Below, in pieces: positions 1-9,322 of a stretch of DNA of 64,000 bases (the first letter of the stretch is position 1; the number at the start of each line of letters is the position of its first letter). Origin of the DNA: Bifidobacterium colobi (lineage in GTDB: Bacteria; Actinomycetota; Actinomycetes; Actinomycetales; Bifidobacteriaceae). The stretch covers positions 434,001-498,000 of the forward strand of contig NZ_JAFEJU010000001.1 of NCBI RefSeq assembly GCF_018555455.1, written 5' to 3'. A model generated the notes under the pieces. That model made no database searches, was not told the origin of the DNA, and saw nothing but the letters and a program-made list of their open reading frames with translations. A program made the position numbers and the translations under genes.

Positions 1-973
1 CGGTCAGGCCGTTGACCTGAGAGGCGTAACGGTTCACGACGGCGTCGAACCAGCCGCAGCGACGCGGACGGCCGGTGGTCACACCGAATTCGTGACCCTG
101 CTGGCGCAGCCATTCGCCGGACTCGTCGAACAGCTCAGTGGGGAATGGACCTTCGCCCACGCGAGTCACGTACGCCTTGGAGACGCCGATCACGCGGGTG
201 ATCTTGGTGGGGCCGACGCCGGTGCCGGTGCAGGCGCCGCCGGCGGTCGGGTTGGAGGAGGTGACGAACGGGTAGGTACCGTGGTCCACGTCGAGCATGG
301 TGGCCTGGGCGCCTTCGAACAGCACGGTCTTGCCCTCATCGAGCGCCTTGTTCAGAATCAGACCGGTGTTGGCCACGTACGGCTTCAGGCGTTCGCCGAG
401 CTTCAGCAGCTCGTCGGTGGTCTGGTCCACGTCAATTGGACGACGGTTGTAGAGTTTGACCAGCATCTGGTTCTTCTGGTGCAGGCTGGCCTCGACCTTG
501 TCGTGCAGGTGCTTGGCATTGAACAGGTCGTGCACGCGGATGCCCACGCGGTTGATCTTGTCGGCGTAGGCCGGGCCAATGCCGCGGCCGGTGGTGCCGA
601 TCTTGTGCTTGCCGAGGAAGCGCTCGGTGACCTTGTCGAGCGTGCGATGGTAGGGGGCGATGATGTGTGCGGCTTCGCTCACCTTGAGGTGCGAGCAGTC
701 GATGCCGCGAGCTTCAAGACCGTCGATTTCCTCGAACAGCACTTCCGGATCAACCACCACGCCATTGCCGATCACCGGGGTCAGGTGCGGGTTGATAATG
801 CCAGAAGGCAGCAGATGCAGGGCGTAGGATTCATTGCCGACCACCACGCTATGGCCAGCGTTGTTGCCGCCATTGAAGCGTGCGACGTAATCGACTTTGG
901 TGCCGATCAGATCGGTAGCCTTGCCTTTACCTTCGTCGCCCCACTGGGCACCAATAAGAACAATTCCAGGCAT
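1..973 (-). CDS. purA: Adenylosuccinate synthetase, 3' end outside window
   Basis: Catalyses GTP-dependent condensation of IMP and aspartate to adenylosuccinate, the first committed step of AMP synthesis in the cytoplasm. The minus-strand reading starts [18 protein letters not shown], with the GDEGKGK phosphate-binding loop, followed by the NNAGH segment, [11 protein letters not shown] and GEGPFPTE, all signatures of PurA. About 324 codons are present of the usual ~430, so the C-terminus lies beyond position 1. The start is the ATG at 973-971, preceded by a GGAGG ribosome site at about 982-978. The nearest upstream gene is also on the minus strand, about 185 bases away, so purA probably has its own promoter. 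Confidence 0.97.
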   Translation of the reverse strand, partial: MPGIVLIGAQWGDEGKGKATDLIGTKVDYVARFNGGNNAGHSVVVGNESYALHLLPSGIINPHLTPVIGNGVVVDPEVLFEEIDGLEARGIDCSHLKVSEAAHIIAPYHRTLDKVTERFLGKHKIGTTGRGIGPAYADKINRVGIRVHDLFNAKHLHDKVEASLHQKNQMLVKLYNRRPIDVDQTTDELLKLGERLKPYVANTGLILNKALDEGKTVLFEGAQATMLDVDHGTYPFVTSSNPTAGGACTGTGVGPTKITRVIGVSKAYVTRVGEGPFPTELFDESGEWLRQQGHEFGVTTGRPRRCGWFDAVVNRYASQVNGLT

Positions 974-1157
974 GATGGCCTCCCCGATTGCACACTGTTG
1001 TACGTTGTTTGGTACGCGTTTTGGACGTTACTCGGCACGCATCCACGTACGTTTCCGCCGGGGACTAGGTTACCTTACGCCCTCTACTCGCGGAAGAGGC
1101 GGTCTCACGCCGCGTCCTCGTCCGCCGCAACCGCCGCACCGCCCGAATTACTGACAA

Positions 1158-2024
1158 TCAGAGGCAATCCCATGTGTACAGCACATGGGAGAAATCTAGC
1201 TGCTCAAGATCCTCCCGGCGAATGAGGAAGTTCGCGCAGCCGGAATCGCCCCACATCAGCACACCGTCGTAGCTATCCATCTTCAGCAGCACGAGTTCAT
1301 CATCATAATCCTCGCGCACGTCGGATTGAGTGAACACCGGGTGGCCACCCATCTGGAAACATGCCCCGGGCGACACTACGTTGAGCTGGTCCATCACCGC
1401 CTGCTCAAGATCACCCAAAGTGTCTTCAGCAGCCTCAATTACGGCGGGGTCAAACTCCTCAAGGACGCTTTCGTACGCCGGCTCGAACTCGTCGCATTCA
1501 TGAGACACCGGATCTTCGATAAGCGCCGGACGCAACGCACAACCATGGAAATCCGACTGGAACGGCGTACGCAAATCGGGATCCGAAGAATCAGCACCGA
1601 TATGCGGAAGCTGCACGACTTCAGCGCCGTTCAGCACGGACGGGGCTTCAGGAATGTAGCGCACGCACCGATTATCGTTGTCGGCCTCGCTCTCATAATC
1701 GGCGGATAAATCACAGCCATACAGAATGTCCGTGCCGATGAAGAACTGCAGTAGCCCCCGTGTGGGGTATCCCGGAATAGTAGGCTCCGTACAGCGAATC
1801 TGCATCAGCGGGTAGAGCGGGTCGCCAGAAGCCGACGTAACGGGCACGCCTTGAGGCGACCAATACGAATCGCCTCCGACGAAATTCCCCAGTAAATCGG
1901 GCCTCACGTCAAGCTCAGGCGTGAATGAAACGGCCATCTTACTGGTATCGCGCACAATGCGCCGCACAATCTCTTGTACCAGCGCTTGGGCAGCGTCGCG
2001 ATCCTCCGCCATCATGACCACCAT
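1158..2024 (-). CDS. DUF1963 (YwqG-like) family protein
   Basis: A soluble protein of about 288 residues without signal peptide or membrane segment. The acidic middle and the C-terminal region with MWGDSGCANFLI followed by a short strand resemble the DUF1963/YwqG family, whose biochemical role is unknown. The ATG at 2024-2022 is preferred because AGGA lies five bases upstream; a GTG three bases earlier and further ATG codons downstream are alternatives. The stop codon region overlaps a small inverted repeat (1169-1189, CCCATGTG/CACATGGG), which lies inside the coding sequence and so is not called a terminator. Family assignment is from motif memory only. Confidence 0.75.
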   Translation of the reverse strand: MVVMMAEDRDAAQALVQEIVRRIVRDTSKMAVSFTPELDVRPDLLGNFVGGDSYWSPQGVPVTSASGDPLYPLMQIRCTEPTIPGYPTRGLLQFFIGTDILYGCDLSADYESEADNDNRCVRYIPEAPSVLNGAEVVQLPHIGADSSDPDLRTPFQSDFHGCALRPALIEDPVSHECDEFEPAYESVLEEFDPAVIEAAEDTLGDLEQAVMDQLNVVSPGACFQMGGHPVFTQSDVREDYDDELVLLKMDSYDGVLMWGDSGCANFLIRREDLEQLDFSHVLYTWDCL

Positions 2025-2120
2025 CACTTTCCTTGACTTGATGTTATATAGGCCGCAGTTATATGGGCCGCAGGCTGCAGCTACGCGCGCTGTCGTAGTC
2101 CAGTGTTTAAAGTCCGATGC

Positions 2121-3188
2121 TTACTTCAGCGCCTTGCCAGCGGAGCCAAGCTGCTGGCAAGCTTCGATCACACGCTGGGTCATGCCGGCCTCGGCCTTAC
2201 GACCCCAGGAGCGCGGATCGTAGAACTTCTTCTCGCCCACTTCGCCGTCGATCTTCAGCACCTTGTCGTAGTTCTCGAACACGTGGTCGGCAATCGGACG
2301 CGTGAACGCATACTGCGTATCGGTGTCGATGTTCATCTTGACTACGCCGTAGCTCACCGCCTCAGCAATCTCCTCCGGACGGGAGCCAGAGCCACCGTGG
2401 AACACAAGCTCAAACGGCTTGCCGTTCGGGAAGGCCACCTGACCGGCCGCGCTCGGCAGTTCGCCTTCCGCCACTGCGCGGGCCACGCGAGCCTGAATCT
2501 CACCAAGCAGTGCCGGGCGCAGCTTCACCACACCAGGCTTGTAGGCACCGTGCACATTGCCGAACGTGAATGCAGCCATATAGCGGCCACGCTCTCCCAA
2601 TCCGAGACGACGCGCCACTTCCAGACCATCTTCCGGGGTTGAGTACAGCTTTTCGTTGATTTCGGCGGAGTGTCCGTCTTCCTCACCGCCGACCGCACCA
2701 ATTTCAATCTCGAGCACGGTGTGCGCCGCTTGGGACTTCTCCAGCAGCTCTTCGGCGATGTCCAAGTTCTCCTTGAGCGGCACAGTGGAACCATCCCACA
2801 TGTGCGACTGGAACGTCGGCTCCTTGCCGTGCGCCACTTCATCCGCCTCATAGGCGAGCAGCGGACGTACCCACTCATCCAAGTACTGCTTGGCACAGTG
2901 GTCGGTGTGCAGGGCCACAGTGATGTTCGGATACTTGGCCGCCACCACATGTGCAAACGCGGCGAGCGCCAGCGATCCGGTGACGCGATCGTTCACGCCC
3001 TGACCGGAGACGTATGCGGAGCCGCCCACGGAGATCTGGATGATGCCATCCGACTCGGCATCGGCGAAGCCCTTCAATGCGGCGTTCAGCGTCTGCGAGC
3101 TGGTCACATTGATGGCAGGGTAGGCGTATCCGCCGCGGCGGGCGGCATCAAGCATTTCGGCATAACGTTCCGGTGTTGCAATTGTCAT
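2121..3188 (-). CDS. fba: Class II fructose-bisphosphate aldolase
   Basis: Zinc-dependent aldolase that interconverts fructose 1,6-bisphosphate with dihydroxyacetone phosphate and glyceraldehyde 3-phosphate. The 355-residue protein has the class IIa layout: an N-terminal AINVTSSQT segment, the metal-binding HTDHCAK around residue 105, FTFGNVHG, and GGSGSRPEEI near residue 260 with VKMNIDTDTQYAF after it. The length fits the family. Bifidobacteria ferment hexoses mainly through the phosphoketolase shunt, so this enzyme probably serves gluconeogenesis and anaplerotic flux (inference). The ribosome site is weak (GGGGA about 14 bases upstream of the ATG at 3188). Confidence 0.96.
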   Translation of the reverse strand: MTIATPERYAEMLDAARRGGYAYPAINVTSSQTLNAALKGFADAESDGIIQISVGGSAYVSGQGVNDRVTGSLALAAFAHVVAAKYPNITVALHTDHCAKQYLDEWVRPLLAYEADEVAHGKEPTFQSHMWDGSTVPLKENLDIAEELLEKSQAAHTVLEIEIGAVGGEEDGHSAEINEKLYSTPEDGLEVARRLGLGERGRYMAAFTFGNVHGAYKPGVVKLRPALLGEIQARVARAVAEGELPSAAGQVAFPNGKPFELVFHGGSGSRPEEIAEAVSYGVVKMNIDTDTQYAFTRPIADHVFENYDKVLKIDGEVGEKKFYDPRSWGRKAEAGMTQRVIEACQQLGSAGKALK

Positions 3189-3290
3189 GATTTCATTATG
3201 TCCCCGGCCATGCCCGCGTGAGTGGCCGGATGGTTACGTGTGGCTGTGCGATTGGTCACATCTCGGTAAAATTTCCAGAATCACCCAATG

Positions 3291-3374
3291 TTTCGTGAAA
3301 TACACGCCATTCACAGCATCTCAACGGCCCATATTTTCGAAATAAACCGCGACTTCGTGAAAATACGCCACTGA
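3291..3374. repeat. Intergenic repeat of the CGTGAAAATACGCCACTGA type
   Basis: Between fba and the EamA transporter lie three related motifs: TTTCGTGAAATACACGCC at 3291, ATTTTCGAAATAAACCGC at about 3333 and TTCGTGAAAATACGCCACTG at 3354. The last is nearly identical to the motif that forms the long hairpin at 62560-62612 beside the DnaA-box region. Function unknown. Confidence 0.6.
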
Positions 3375-3385
3375 CTACCGTAGCC

Positions 3386-4363
3386 TCACCGCACCAGGAA
3401 CACCATGATCAGAATCATCGCGAATCCCGCCAAATCGGTGGGCGTAAACACGGCTCCGGCGAACAGCACTCCGGTAATCGTGGCGGTGACCGGCTCACTG
3501 GTGCCGAGCATCGTGGCGCGCATCGCCCCGCACCGTTGTGTTCCCGCCAAAAACAGCCAATACGCACCGAATGTGCCGCCGATAATGGTGAACGCCACCA
3601 GCATCAATCCAACCGCATCCAACGAAGGCGCAGTGGCCCACGGCTGCACGATCGGCAGCAGAATCAGCCCGGAAATCACGAACATGATGCCGTTGACGGT
3701 GAAGTTGCCCCATCGTGCCATCAAGGCAATCGGCGCGATGGACATGATGGATGTGCACAGTGCGTCCAATAGCCCCCAGAACAGTCCGGCCAGCGGCAGA
3801 CTCAGCTGACTCAGATCACCTCCGGTGGCGATAAGCACGGTTCCGGTGAACGCCAACACGATGCCAATGCTCTCTTTGATCCGCGGCAGTCGCTGCCCGC
3901 GTACGCATACGATGGCCAGTACGAACAGCAGGTTCAGGGTTTGCAGCACGGTTGCGGTTCCTGAATTGGTCCAGTCGATGGCTTTGAGGTATGCGACCTG
4001 CACAAACAGCACGCACACCAACGCGCAGCCCAGCAGCTTCAGATATGATTGGCGATCCTTGAGCGCGCCAATCAGCAGCTTTGGCGTGAACGCCGCGGAG
4101 CATGCGACGAAGATTGCGCCGGCGGCCAGTTCGCGCACGCACGCGATCCACAGTGGGTCGGCATGGTATGTGCCCATGAGCAGTTTGGATACGGTGGCAT
4201 TCACACCCCACAAGGTGCCGCCCGCAAGCACCAACGCTGCACCGATCAGAATGTCGCGCGGGGTGCGTTCGAAGGAAGGCGTACGCTTGCTTGCGCGCTG
4301 TGATTGGCTTTTGGTTGACTGCGACTGCACTGGCTGTGCCGAGGGAACTGCGGAATCATTCAT
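3386..4363 (-). CDS. EamA/DMT-family transporter
   Basis: A 325-residue integral membrane protein with about ten hydrophobic segments in two homologous halves, the arrangement of EamA (DUF6) drug/metabolite transporters. After a polar, Ser/Gln-rich N-terminus of about 35 residues, the first helix reads ALVLAGGTLWGVNATVSKLL and the second half repeats the pattern (FTIIGGTFGAYWLFLAGTQR). The substrate cannot be told from sequence. It is distinct from the YddG-like member at 37395-38411. The gene stands alone; no good ribosome site is seen upstream of the ATG at 4363. Confidence 0.88.
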   Translation of the reverse strand: MNDSAVPSAQPVQSQSTKSQSQRASKRTPSFERTPRDILIGAALVLAGGTLWGVNATVSKLLMGTYHADPLWIACVRELAAGAIFVACSAAFTPKLLIGALKDRQSYLKLLGCALVCVLFVQVAYLKAIDWTNSGTATVLQTLNLLFVLAIVCVRGQRLPRIKESIGIVLAFTGTVLIATGGDLSQLSLPLAGLFWGLLDALCTSIMSIAPIALMARWGNFTVNGIMFVISGLILLPIVQPWATAPSLDAVGLMLVAFTIIGGTFGAYWLFLAGTQRCGAMRATMLGTSEPVTATITGVLFAGAVFTPTDLAGFAMILIMVFLVR

Positions 4364-4504
4364 CGCGCATTACGATACGCGTGGCATACGAACAGTGCCG
4401 CAGAACGATGATCGTAAGACTTAATTCCCCAGTGAGATACGCACCCACGATGCAATACTGCGGATGAGTGATTACATGACCAACTATTTCGGAACCAACA
4501 AAAG

Positions 4505-4575
4505 AGCGGACAACGGGAGTCGAACCCGCCTCTAAAGCTTGGGAAGCTTTCATTCTACCGATGAACTATGTCCGC
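4505..4575 (-). tRNA. tRNA-Gly (anticodon CCC)
   Basis: The minus strand folds as a cloverleaf: acceptor GCGGACA pairing with TGTCCGC, anticodon stem AAAGC/GCTTT enclosing loop TTCCCAA, and T-arm CGGG-TTCGACT-CCCG. Anticodon CCC reads GGG glycine codons. The 3' CCA is not encoded. Confidence 0.93.
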
Positions 4576-4873
4576 ATGTGCGCCACGCAACCGAAAACCA
4601 CCAGTCGCAGTGATGCACAGGTAGCTACTGTAGCACACGCTGAGCTGAATCGGCTGAGCCGACGCTGTTTTTTGGCTTCGTCCGGTCTCTCCCTCCGTCA
4701 TCGCTGCGCGACGCTACCTCGGCCCGCAACGACGGACGAACTTCGTTCGCATTTTGCCTGCTCGACGGTCGTCTCGCACATTGCCTACAAACAGCTCTGT
4801 TGTTTGCTTTACGGCAATGTCCCATCAGAGGGAGGCGATAATGCCAGTCCATCCAAGGGGAGCCAAGTTCGCG
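4576..4873. other. Intergenic region without a recognised gene
   Basis: About 300 bases between tRNA-Gly and htpX. It contains a small hairpin (TCGGC-TGA-GCCGA near 4650) followed within a few bases by TTTTTT, a weak plus-strand terminator candidate although no plus-strand gene precedes it. No coding region with a ribosome site is evident. Confidence 0.4.
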
Positions 4874-5815
4874 CTACCGCAGCGCGTGCACGGAATATGG
4901 CGCGGCGATCGGCTGGCCGCCGTTCATCTCCTGCGCCATCTGCATCAGTCGAGCGATGCGCTGATCGGTCGGCGGATGCGTGGAGAACAGCTTCGAGAAA
5001 CCAACCGCGGAGAACGGGTTCGCAATCATCATCGCGCTCACCGACTGCGTGCCTGCGGTCTTGCGCATCGGCGTGGTCTGCGCGCCATAGGAGATCTTGT
5101 TCAGCGCGGAAGCCAGCGCCTCTGGATCACCAGTCAGCAGACTGCCATCCTCATCGGCATCGTATTCGCGGGTGCGGGAGATTGCCATCTGAATCAGCGA
5201 AGCGGCAAGCGGTGCCAGAATCGCGCTCAACAGCACACCAATCAGCCCCAAACCACCGGAATTATTGTCGCGACTGTCGCGCGAGCCACCGCCGAAGTAC
5301 ATCAGCGAATAGCCCAAGTACGTAATCACCGTAGCCATGGCGGAGGCAATCGCAGAAGTCAAAATATCGTGATTGTAGACGTGCATCAGCTCGTGTCCCA
5401 GCACACCGCGCAGCTCGCGCGCATTCAGGATCTGCAGGATCCCTTGGGTACAGCAGACGGCCGCATGACGTTCGTTACGGCCGGTGGCGAAAGCGTTCGG
5501 GCTCATCGTGGGGGCGATATAAATACGCGGCATCGGCTTGCCGGCCTTGGCACTGAGCTCGCGCACGATGCCGTAGATTTCCGGTGCCTCCTGCTCGCTG
5601 ACTTCACGCGCGCCCATCGACGCGATGGCGAGCTTGTCGGAGAACCAGTAGGAAAAGAACGTAGTGGCAAGGCCAATCACAATATATATGCCGAGCGTGC
5701 CGCGACTGCCGCCCGTGACCCACCAAATCAGCATGATGACGGCCCACATCAGGCCAAACAGCAGCGTTGTTTTCAGGCCGTTGTAATGGCCATGCACCTG
5801 TACCTTGCCATTCAT
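4874..5815 (-). CDS. htpX: HtpX-like membrane zinc metalloprotease
   Basis: M48-family peptidase that degrades misfolded membrane proteins. Two N-terminal hydrophobic segments (about residues 13-30 and 35-55) are followed by the cytosolic catalytic domain with HELMH near residue 140 (zinc and catalytic Glu) and a second pair of hydrophobic stretches, the HtpX plan. SRTREYDAD supplies the downstream glutamate ligand region. Length (313 residues) is normal. I chose the ATG at 5815 (MNGKVQVHGH) because GGTGG lies upstream; a GTG at 5824 would add three residues. The gene is monocistronic. Confidence 0.93.
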   Translation of the reverse strand: MNGKVQVHGHYNGLKTTLLFGLMWAVIMLIWWVTGGSRGTLGIYIVIGLATTFFSYWFSDKLAIASMGAREVSEQEAPEIYGIVRELSAKAGKPMPRIYIAPTMSPNAFATGRNERHAAVCCTQGILQILNARELRGVLGHELMHVYNHDILTSAIASAMATVITYLGYSLMYFGGGSRDSRDNNSGGLGLIGVLLSAILAPLAASLIQMAISRTREYDADEDGSLLTGDPEALASALNKISYGAQTTPMRKTAGTQSVSAMMIANPFSAVGFSKLFSTHPPTDQRIARLMQMAQEMNGGQPIAAPYSVHALR

Positions 5816-5887
5816 AAGGCCCACCCTAAAGAGGGTAGCTGGATGATTGCTGGATATGCGCGGGGAGAAATGCCATGTTCAGTTTGT

Positions 5888-7210
5888 TTAGCTGCCCATT
5901 ACGTCAGTGCGAATCTGATCGAGCGTGGCGATGAGGTTATAGAGCAGGTCGTATTCGCCGGCAGCGTCGGTCATTACGGCGAGTACGTAGTCGCCGGAGT
6001 CCGTGTGCACCACGCCGGCGTCGCTCAGCGAATACAAACCGCCCTCGCCGTTGATCCAACCTGGCTTGGAGTAAACCGTGTCATTCTCGCTCAGCGCAGG
6101 GCGAATCACCGAGCCATACGTGTTGGCGAATTCGTTGGCCAGCCAGGCGCGGGCATCGGTATCAGTATCGGCAGAGTCGGCGGAATCATCAGTATCCGCA
6201 GCGCTGGCATCATCGGACGAATCATCCTCGAACAAATACCCGTACCCTTGAGCCCACGCGCGAGCCATATCGGCGGCGGAGATGTCGAGGTAATAGCCCA
6301 ACGTTTCATCGCTCACGTCCACGTTCATACCGACTGCGCTGGCCCACTTGGCGAATGCATCAGCACCATACGTTTTTCGCAGTGCCGCGTACGCGTCATT
6401 ACTAGACATAGTGATGGCCTGATCGATGTTGGACTGCGTTTGCGTATCCGCGTCAGTACTGCCAGCGACCACAGCCTGCAAATCAATCGTTCCGGTTTCG
6501 GCAAGCGACAGAATGTACGGCGCTTTAATCGTGGACGCCGAGTACACCGCACTACCCGCATACGAACCCAGCGCATTGCCGGTTTGCATATCCACCAACA
6601 CCACGGATGTCGTGTATCCTGCCGATTCCAGCGTACTCAGCGCCTGTTCCAGTTGCATCTGACTTGAGGTATCCAAATCGAATCCCACAGTGGAGATCTG
6701 CGCCGAATCGTCGAGCTTGCCGATGGATTGGAGTGCACGTTCTGCAGTCGTTTGCGATTTGCTTTGGGATGCGGTCTGCTCTTTGGCGGCGCTGGTTTTG
6801 GTTGATTGTGATTGTTGCGATGCAGCTGTAGATGCAGCGCCGTTCGCAGTAGGCCAGAAGGTATGCAGTGCAGTGGTTGCCGCCACGGCAATGGCCAGCG
6901 CTGCGCCGAGCGCCATGATTAGGCGGCGACGGGCCAGTTGCGCGCGAGCGGCGGCCTGGGCGGACGATGCGCGCATATGACTACCGCGGTAGGTTGATTG
7001 GCGAAGTTCACGGCGGGGCGCTGCACCCGCGCTGCCGAATCGACGTTTACGCGCGTTTGCTGGGTCTGTGCCTGTACGCGCTGCCCCTGTGCTGTCGAAT
7101 CGACCGCGATCTTGATACGTTTGCCGCGCGAACCGCGCCCGAGGCTGACTCCTGCTGCTGATGCGGCGGGCTTCACGCGCGGTATCCGGATGATTGGTTC
7201 GTTTCGGCAT
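5888..7210 (-). CDS. Membrane-anchored beta-lactamase-fold serine hydrolase
   Basis: A 440-residue protein with a long basic, Arg-rich cytosolic N-terminus (about 95 residues), one membrane segment (LIMALGAALAIAVAATTAL), a Ser/Thr/Gln-rich linker and a C-terminal domain with class A beta-lactamase-like motifs: S-T-I-K (SxxK) in SASTIKAPY, SSND resembling the SDN loop, and KPGW in the place of KTG. The KTG change to KPG and an acidic Asp/Ser insert near residue 330 suggest it may not hydrolyse beta-lactams; a role in peptidoglycan metabolism or as a degenerate penicillin-recognising protein is equally possible. GGGGA precedes the ATG at 7210. Confidence 0.75.
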   Translation of the reverse strand: MPKRTNHPDTAREARRISSRSQPRARFARQTYQDRGRFDSTGAARTGTDPANARKRRFGSAGAAPRRELRQSTYRGSHMRASSAQAAARAQLARRRLIMALGAALAIAVAATTALHTFWPTANGAASTAASQQSQSTKTSAAKEQTASQSKSQTTAERALQSIGKLDDSAQISTVGFDLDTSSQMQLEQALSTLESAGYTTSVVLVDMQTGNALGSYAGSAVYSASTIKAPYILSLAETGTIDLQAVVAGSTDADTQTQSNIDQAITMSSNDAYAALRKTYGADAFAKWASAVGMNVDVSDETLGYYLDISAADMARAWAQGYGYLFEDDSSDDASAADTDDSADSADTDTDARAWLANEFANTYGSVIRPALSENDTVYSKPGWINGEGGLYSLSDAGVVHTDSGDYVLAVMTDAAGEYDLLYNLIATLDQIRTDVMGS

Positions 7211-7362
7211 GGCACTTCCCCGAAGCTTTGGCGGTCGACTGGATTACTTCGGTGTGCCACCGTACGAGCCGATGGTGGGATAAGTCTTGCTTGAAGCCGG
7301 GAAAGTGCTGGGAATGCCTGGGAAAATCGAGGGAAACCGCGTCTCGACATTTCCTCATGAGT

Positions 7363-7492
7363 TAACTGACGGATTTCCAACGGTGGCTGACGGTTTCCTA
7401 ACAATGACTGACGGATTCCTAACGGATTTCGTTATAAAACCGTCAGTCTGTGTTGGAAATCCGTCAGTCGGTGTTATCAATCCGTCAGTCAG
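7363..7492. repeat. Mirror-image array of six motifs with exact 21-bp spacing
   Basis: Three direct copies of CTGACGGATTTCC-type sequence have TGAC at 7367, 7388 and 7409. Three copies on the other strand end GTCA at 7445, 7466 and 7487. All neighbouring copies are 21 bp apart. The two halves meet at a centre containing GGATTTCGTT (about 7423-7432). A second array of the same type lies at 39946-40053. Located in the gap between the serine hydrolase start and the terminator of the ferredoxin reductase gene. Confidence 0.85.
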
Positions 7493-7493
7493 G

Positions 7494-7551
7494 GTAGAAA
7501 AACCTACAGTGAAGGCGGCTGGCAACGAATGCACAGCCGCCTTTGTAGGTT
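7494..7551 (-). terminator. Rho-independent terminator of the ferredoxin reductase gene
   Basis: Arms 7501-7520 and 7535-7551 (AACCTACA...AGGCGGCT with AGCCGCCTTTGTAGGTT) pair almost perfectly. On the minus strand the hairpin is followed by TTTTTCTA, as expected for the gene that ends at 7671. Confidence 0.8.
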
Positions 7552-7571
7552 CATGAGCCGGTTCTGGCTAC

Positions 7572-7628
7572 CCGACCGGCAGGCCAACCGACAGATCGAC
7601 CGGCAGACCAAACCGGCAGATCGACCGC
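7572..7628. repeat. Short tandem repeat of about 12-13 bp
   Basis: Degenerate copies of CCGGCAGATCGA and CCGGCAGACCAAA alternate across this stretch just downstream of the ferredoxin reductase gene. It lies between the gene end and its terminator, so it would be part of the mRNA 3' leader to the hairpin. Confidence 0.55.
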
Positions 7629-7670
7629 ACCTGAGCTGATTAGTCAATCAGCCACTGAGTAATCAGCCGC

Positions 7671-9134
7671 TCAGGCCAGAGCGAGTTCGCGCATCTGATC
7701 GGGCTCGATGACCTTCTTGTGCTCGCGGCCTTCCTTCGCGCCCTCGGCGCGCTCGAAGGCGTCGACCTTCTTCCAACCGGCGAAGTCAATCGGCTTCACG
7801 CCACGCTCGGCGAGCAGGCGGTCGATGGATTCGGGATCGCGATCGGCGGCCACGCGGCCACCTTCGGCAGCCTTAGCCAGATCCTCGAGCATGTTGGTCA
7901 CGATGGCCAGGGCGTCGGACTTGGTAGAGCCGATCAGACCCACCGGGCCGCGCTTGGCCCAACCGGTGGCGTACAGGCGATCGCGCACTTCGCCGCCCTC
8001 GGCCTCGGTGGTGATGCGGCCGTCGCCGTTGGCGTTGGCCAGATGAGCGCCGTGCTCGTCGTAGGCGATGCCCGGGGCCTCGGCCGGCTTGTAGCCGATG
8101 GCGTGATACACGGCCTCAACCGGGTAGTCGGTGAATTCGCCGGTGCGGTGCATCTTGCCGTCGGCACCGGTTTCGGTGCGCTCCACGCGAATGACCTTCA
8201 CCTTGCCGTCTTCGCCCAGGATTTCGGTGGGAGCGGAGTTGAAGTGGATGTAGTACTTGCGGTCGGCCGGGTTGCCTTCGAAGTCCACGTCGCCATCGTC
8301 TTCCATGTCTTCGGCCATCTCACGCACGGCGAACAACTCCTCGACCATCTGGCGAGTGAGCTTGTCCTTGCCGGCCACCTCGATGGTCTCGTCGTCCAGA
8401 TCGAAGTCGTCTTCGTTGATAATCAGCTGCACACCGGGCAGCTTCTCCATCTCGCGCAGCTCCTGCACGCTGAACTTGGCCTGAGCCACGCCGCGGCGGA
8501 TGAACAGGTGCAGCACCTTGGCCTTGTTCTGACCGATGCCTTCGTACACGTTGTCCGGAATATCGGTCTTAGCCTTCAAATCGTCAGCGTTGCGCATCAG
8601 CTCACGGGCCACGTCCATAGCCACGTTGCCGCCACCGATCACGGCGACGTTCTCGGCAGTCAGTGGCCATTCGCGGGCACCCGTGGGGTAGCCGTCGTAC
8701 CATTCCACGAACTTGGCGGCACCGTACACACCATCAAGGTCGGCACCGGGCAGGTTCAGCGGCTTGTCCTTCACAGCGCCGGTGGCGAACAGCACGGCGT
8801 CGTAGCGGGCGAGCAGGTCCTCAAGAGTCACGTCCTTGCCGAATTCCACATCGCAGTAGAGGTGGATGTCCGGGTTGTCGAGCGTCTTCTCGAGCGCGGA
8901 TGCGATGAACTTGATGGACGGGTGGTCCGGGGCCACACCGTAGCGCACCAGGCCGAACGGCACCGGCAGCTTCTCGAACAGGTCGATGCGAGCCTTGGTG
9001 CCGAGGCCGAGCTCCTCGCCCAGCTTCTTGAGCTGGCGCAGGAAGATGTCGGACGAGTAGACGCCAGCCGGGCCAGCGCCGATCACAGCAATACGCAATT
9101 CGTTGGTTGCGGAAGTATTCACAGATTCAGTCAC
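7671..9134 (-). CDS. FprA-type NADPH:ferredoxin oxidoreductase
   Basis: A 487-residue cytosolic flavoenzyme resembling mycobacterial FprA and adrenodoxin reductase, transferring electrons between NADPH and ferredoxin through FAD. The FAD-binding dinucleotide fold is at the N-terminus (AVIGAGPAGVY, about residues 15-25), followed by PFGLVRYGVAPDH; the NADP-binding fold appears as NVAVIGGGNVAMDVAREL near residue 165; the C-terminal GWAKRGPVGLIGSTKSDA is the conserved flavin-contact segment. Length fits. The ATG at 9134 is used. The gene is flanked on both sides by repeat arrays (7363-7492 and 9323-9687) and appears monocistronic. Confidence 0.93.
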   Translation of the reverse strand: MTESVNTSATNELRIAVIGAGPAGVYSSDIFLRQLKKLGEELGLGTKARIDLFEKLPVPFGLVRYGVAPDHPSIKFIASALEKTLDNPDIHLYCDVEFGKDVTLEDLLARYDAVLFATGAVKDKPLNLPGADLDGVYGAAKFVEWYDGYPTGAREWPLTAENVAVIGGGNVAMDVARELMRNADDLKAKTDIPDNVYEGIGQNKAKVLHLFIRRGVAQAKFSVQELREMEKLPGVQLIINEDDFDLDDETIEVAGKDKLTRQMVEELFAVREMAEDMEDDGDVDFEGNPADRKYYIHFNSAPTEILGEDGKVKVIRVERTETGADGKMHRTGEFTDYPVEAVYHAIGYKPAEAPGIAYDEHGAHLANANGDGRITTEAEGGEVRDRLYATGWAKRGPVGLIGSTKSDALAIVTNMLEDLAKAAEGGRVAADRDPESIDRLLAERGVKPIDFAGWKKVDAFERAEGAKEGREHKKVIEPDQMRELALA

Positions 9135-9322
9135 GCGTTACAGGTTATCGCAAAGCCTGCCGTGGCAACAGGGGTAAAGCAGTGGGAATTCTGTGATGTT
9201 GCATGTGGCGAAGCTGAGGCGTATGGGGTTACATGGGGTCGCATGGGCCCATAGGCACATAGAGTTGCATAGGGCACATGGTGCTACATACGGGGGTGCA
9301 TATGGGTTGCTCATTTTTATTT

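Noticed and set aside
1169..1189. Hairpin as terminator of the DUF1963 gene
   Set aside because: The inverted repeat lies within the coding sequence and lacks a U-run.
92..1225. Long plus-strand open frame opposite purA
   Set aside because: It is antisense to the clear purA reading, has Gly/Ala/Val-rich composition typical of a shadow, and shows no family.
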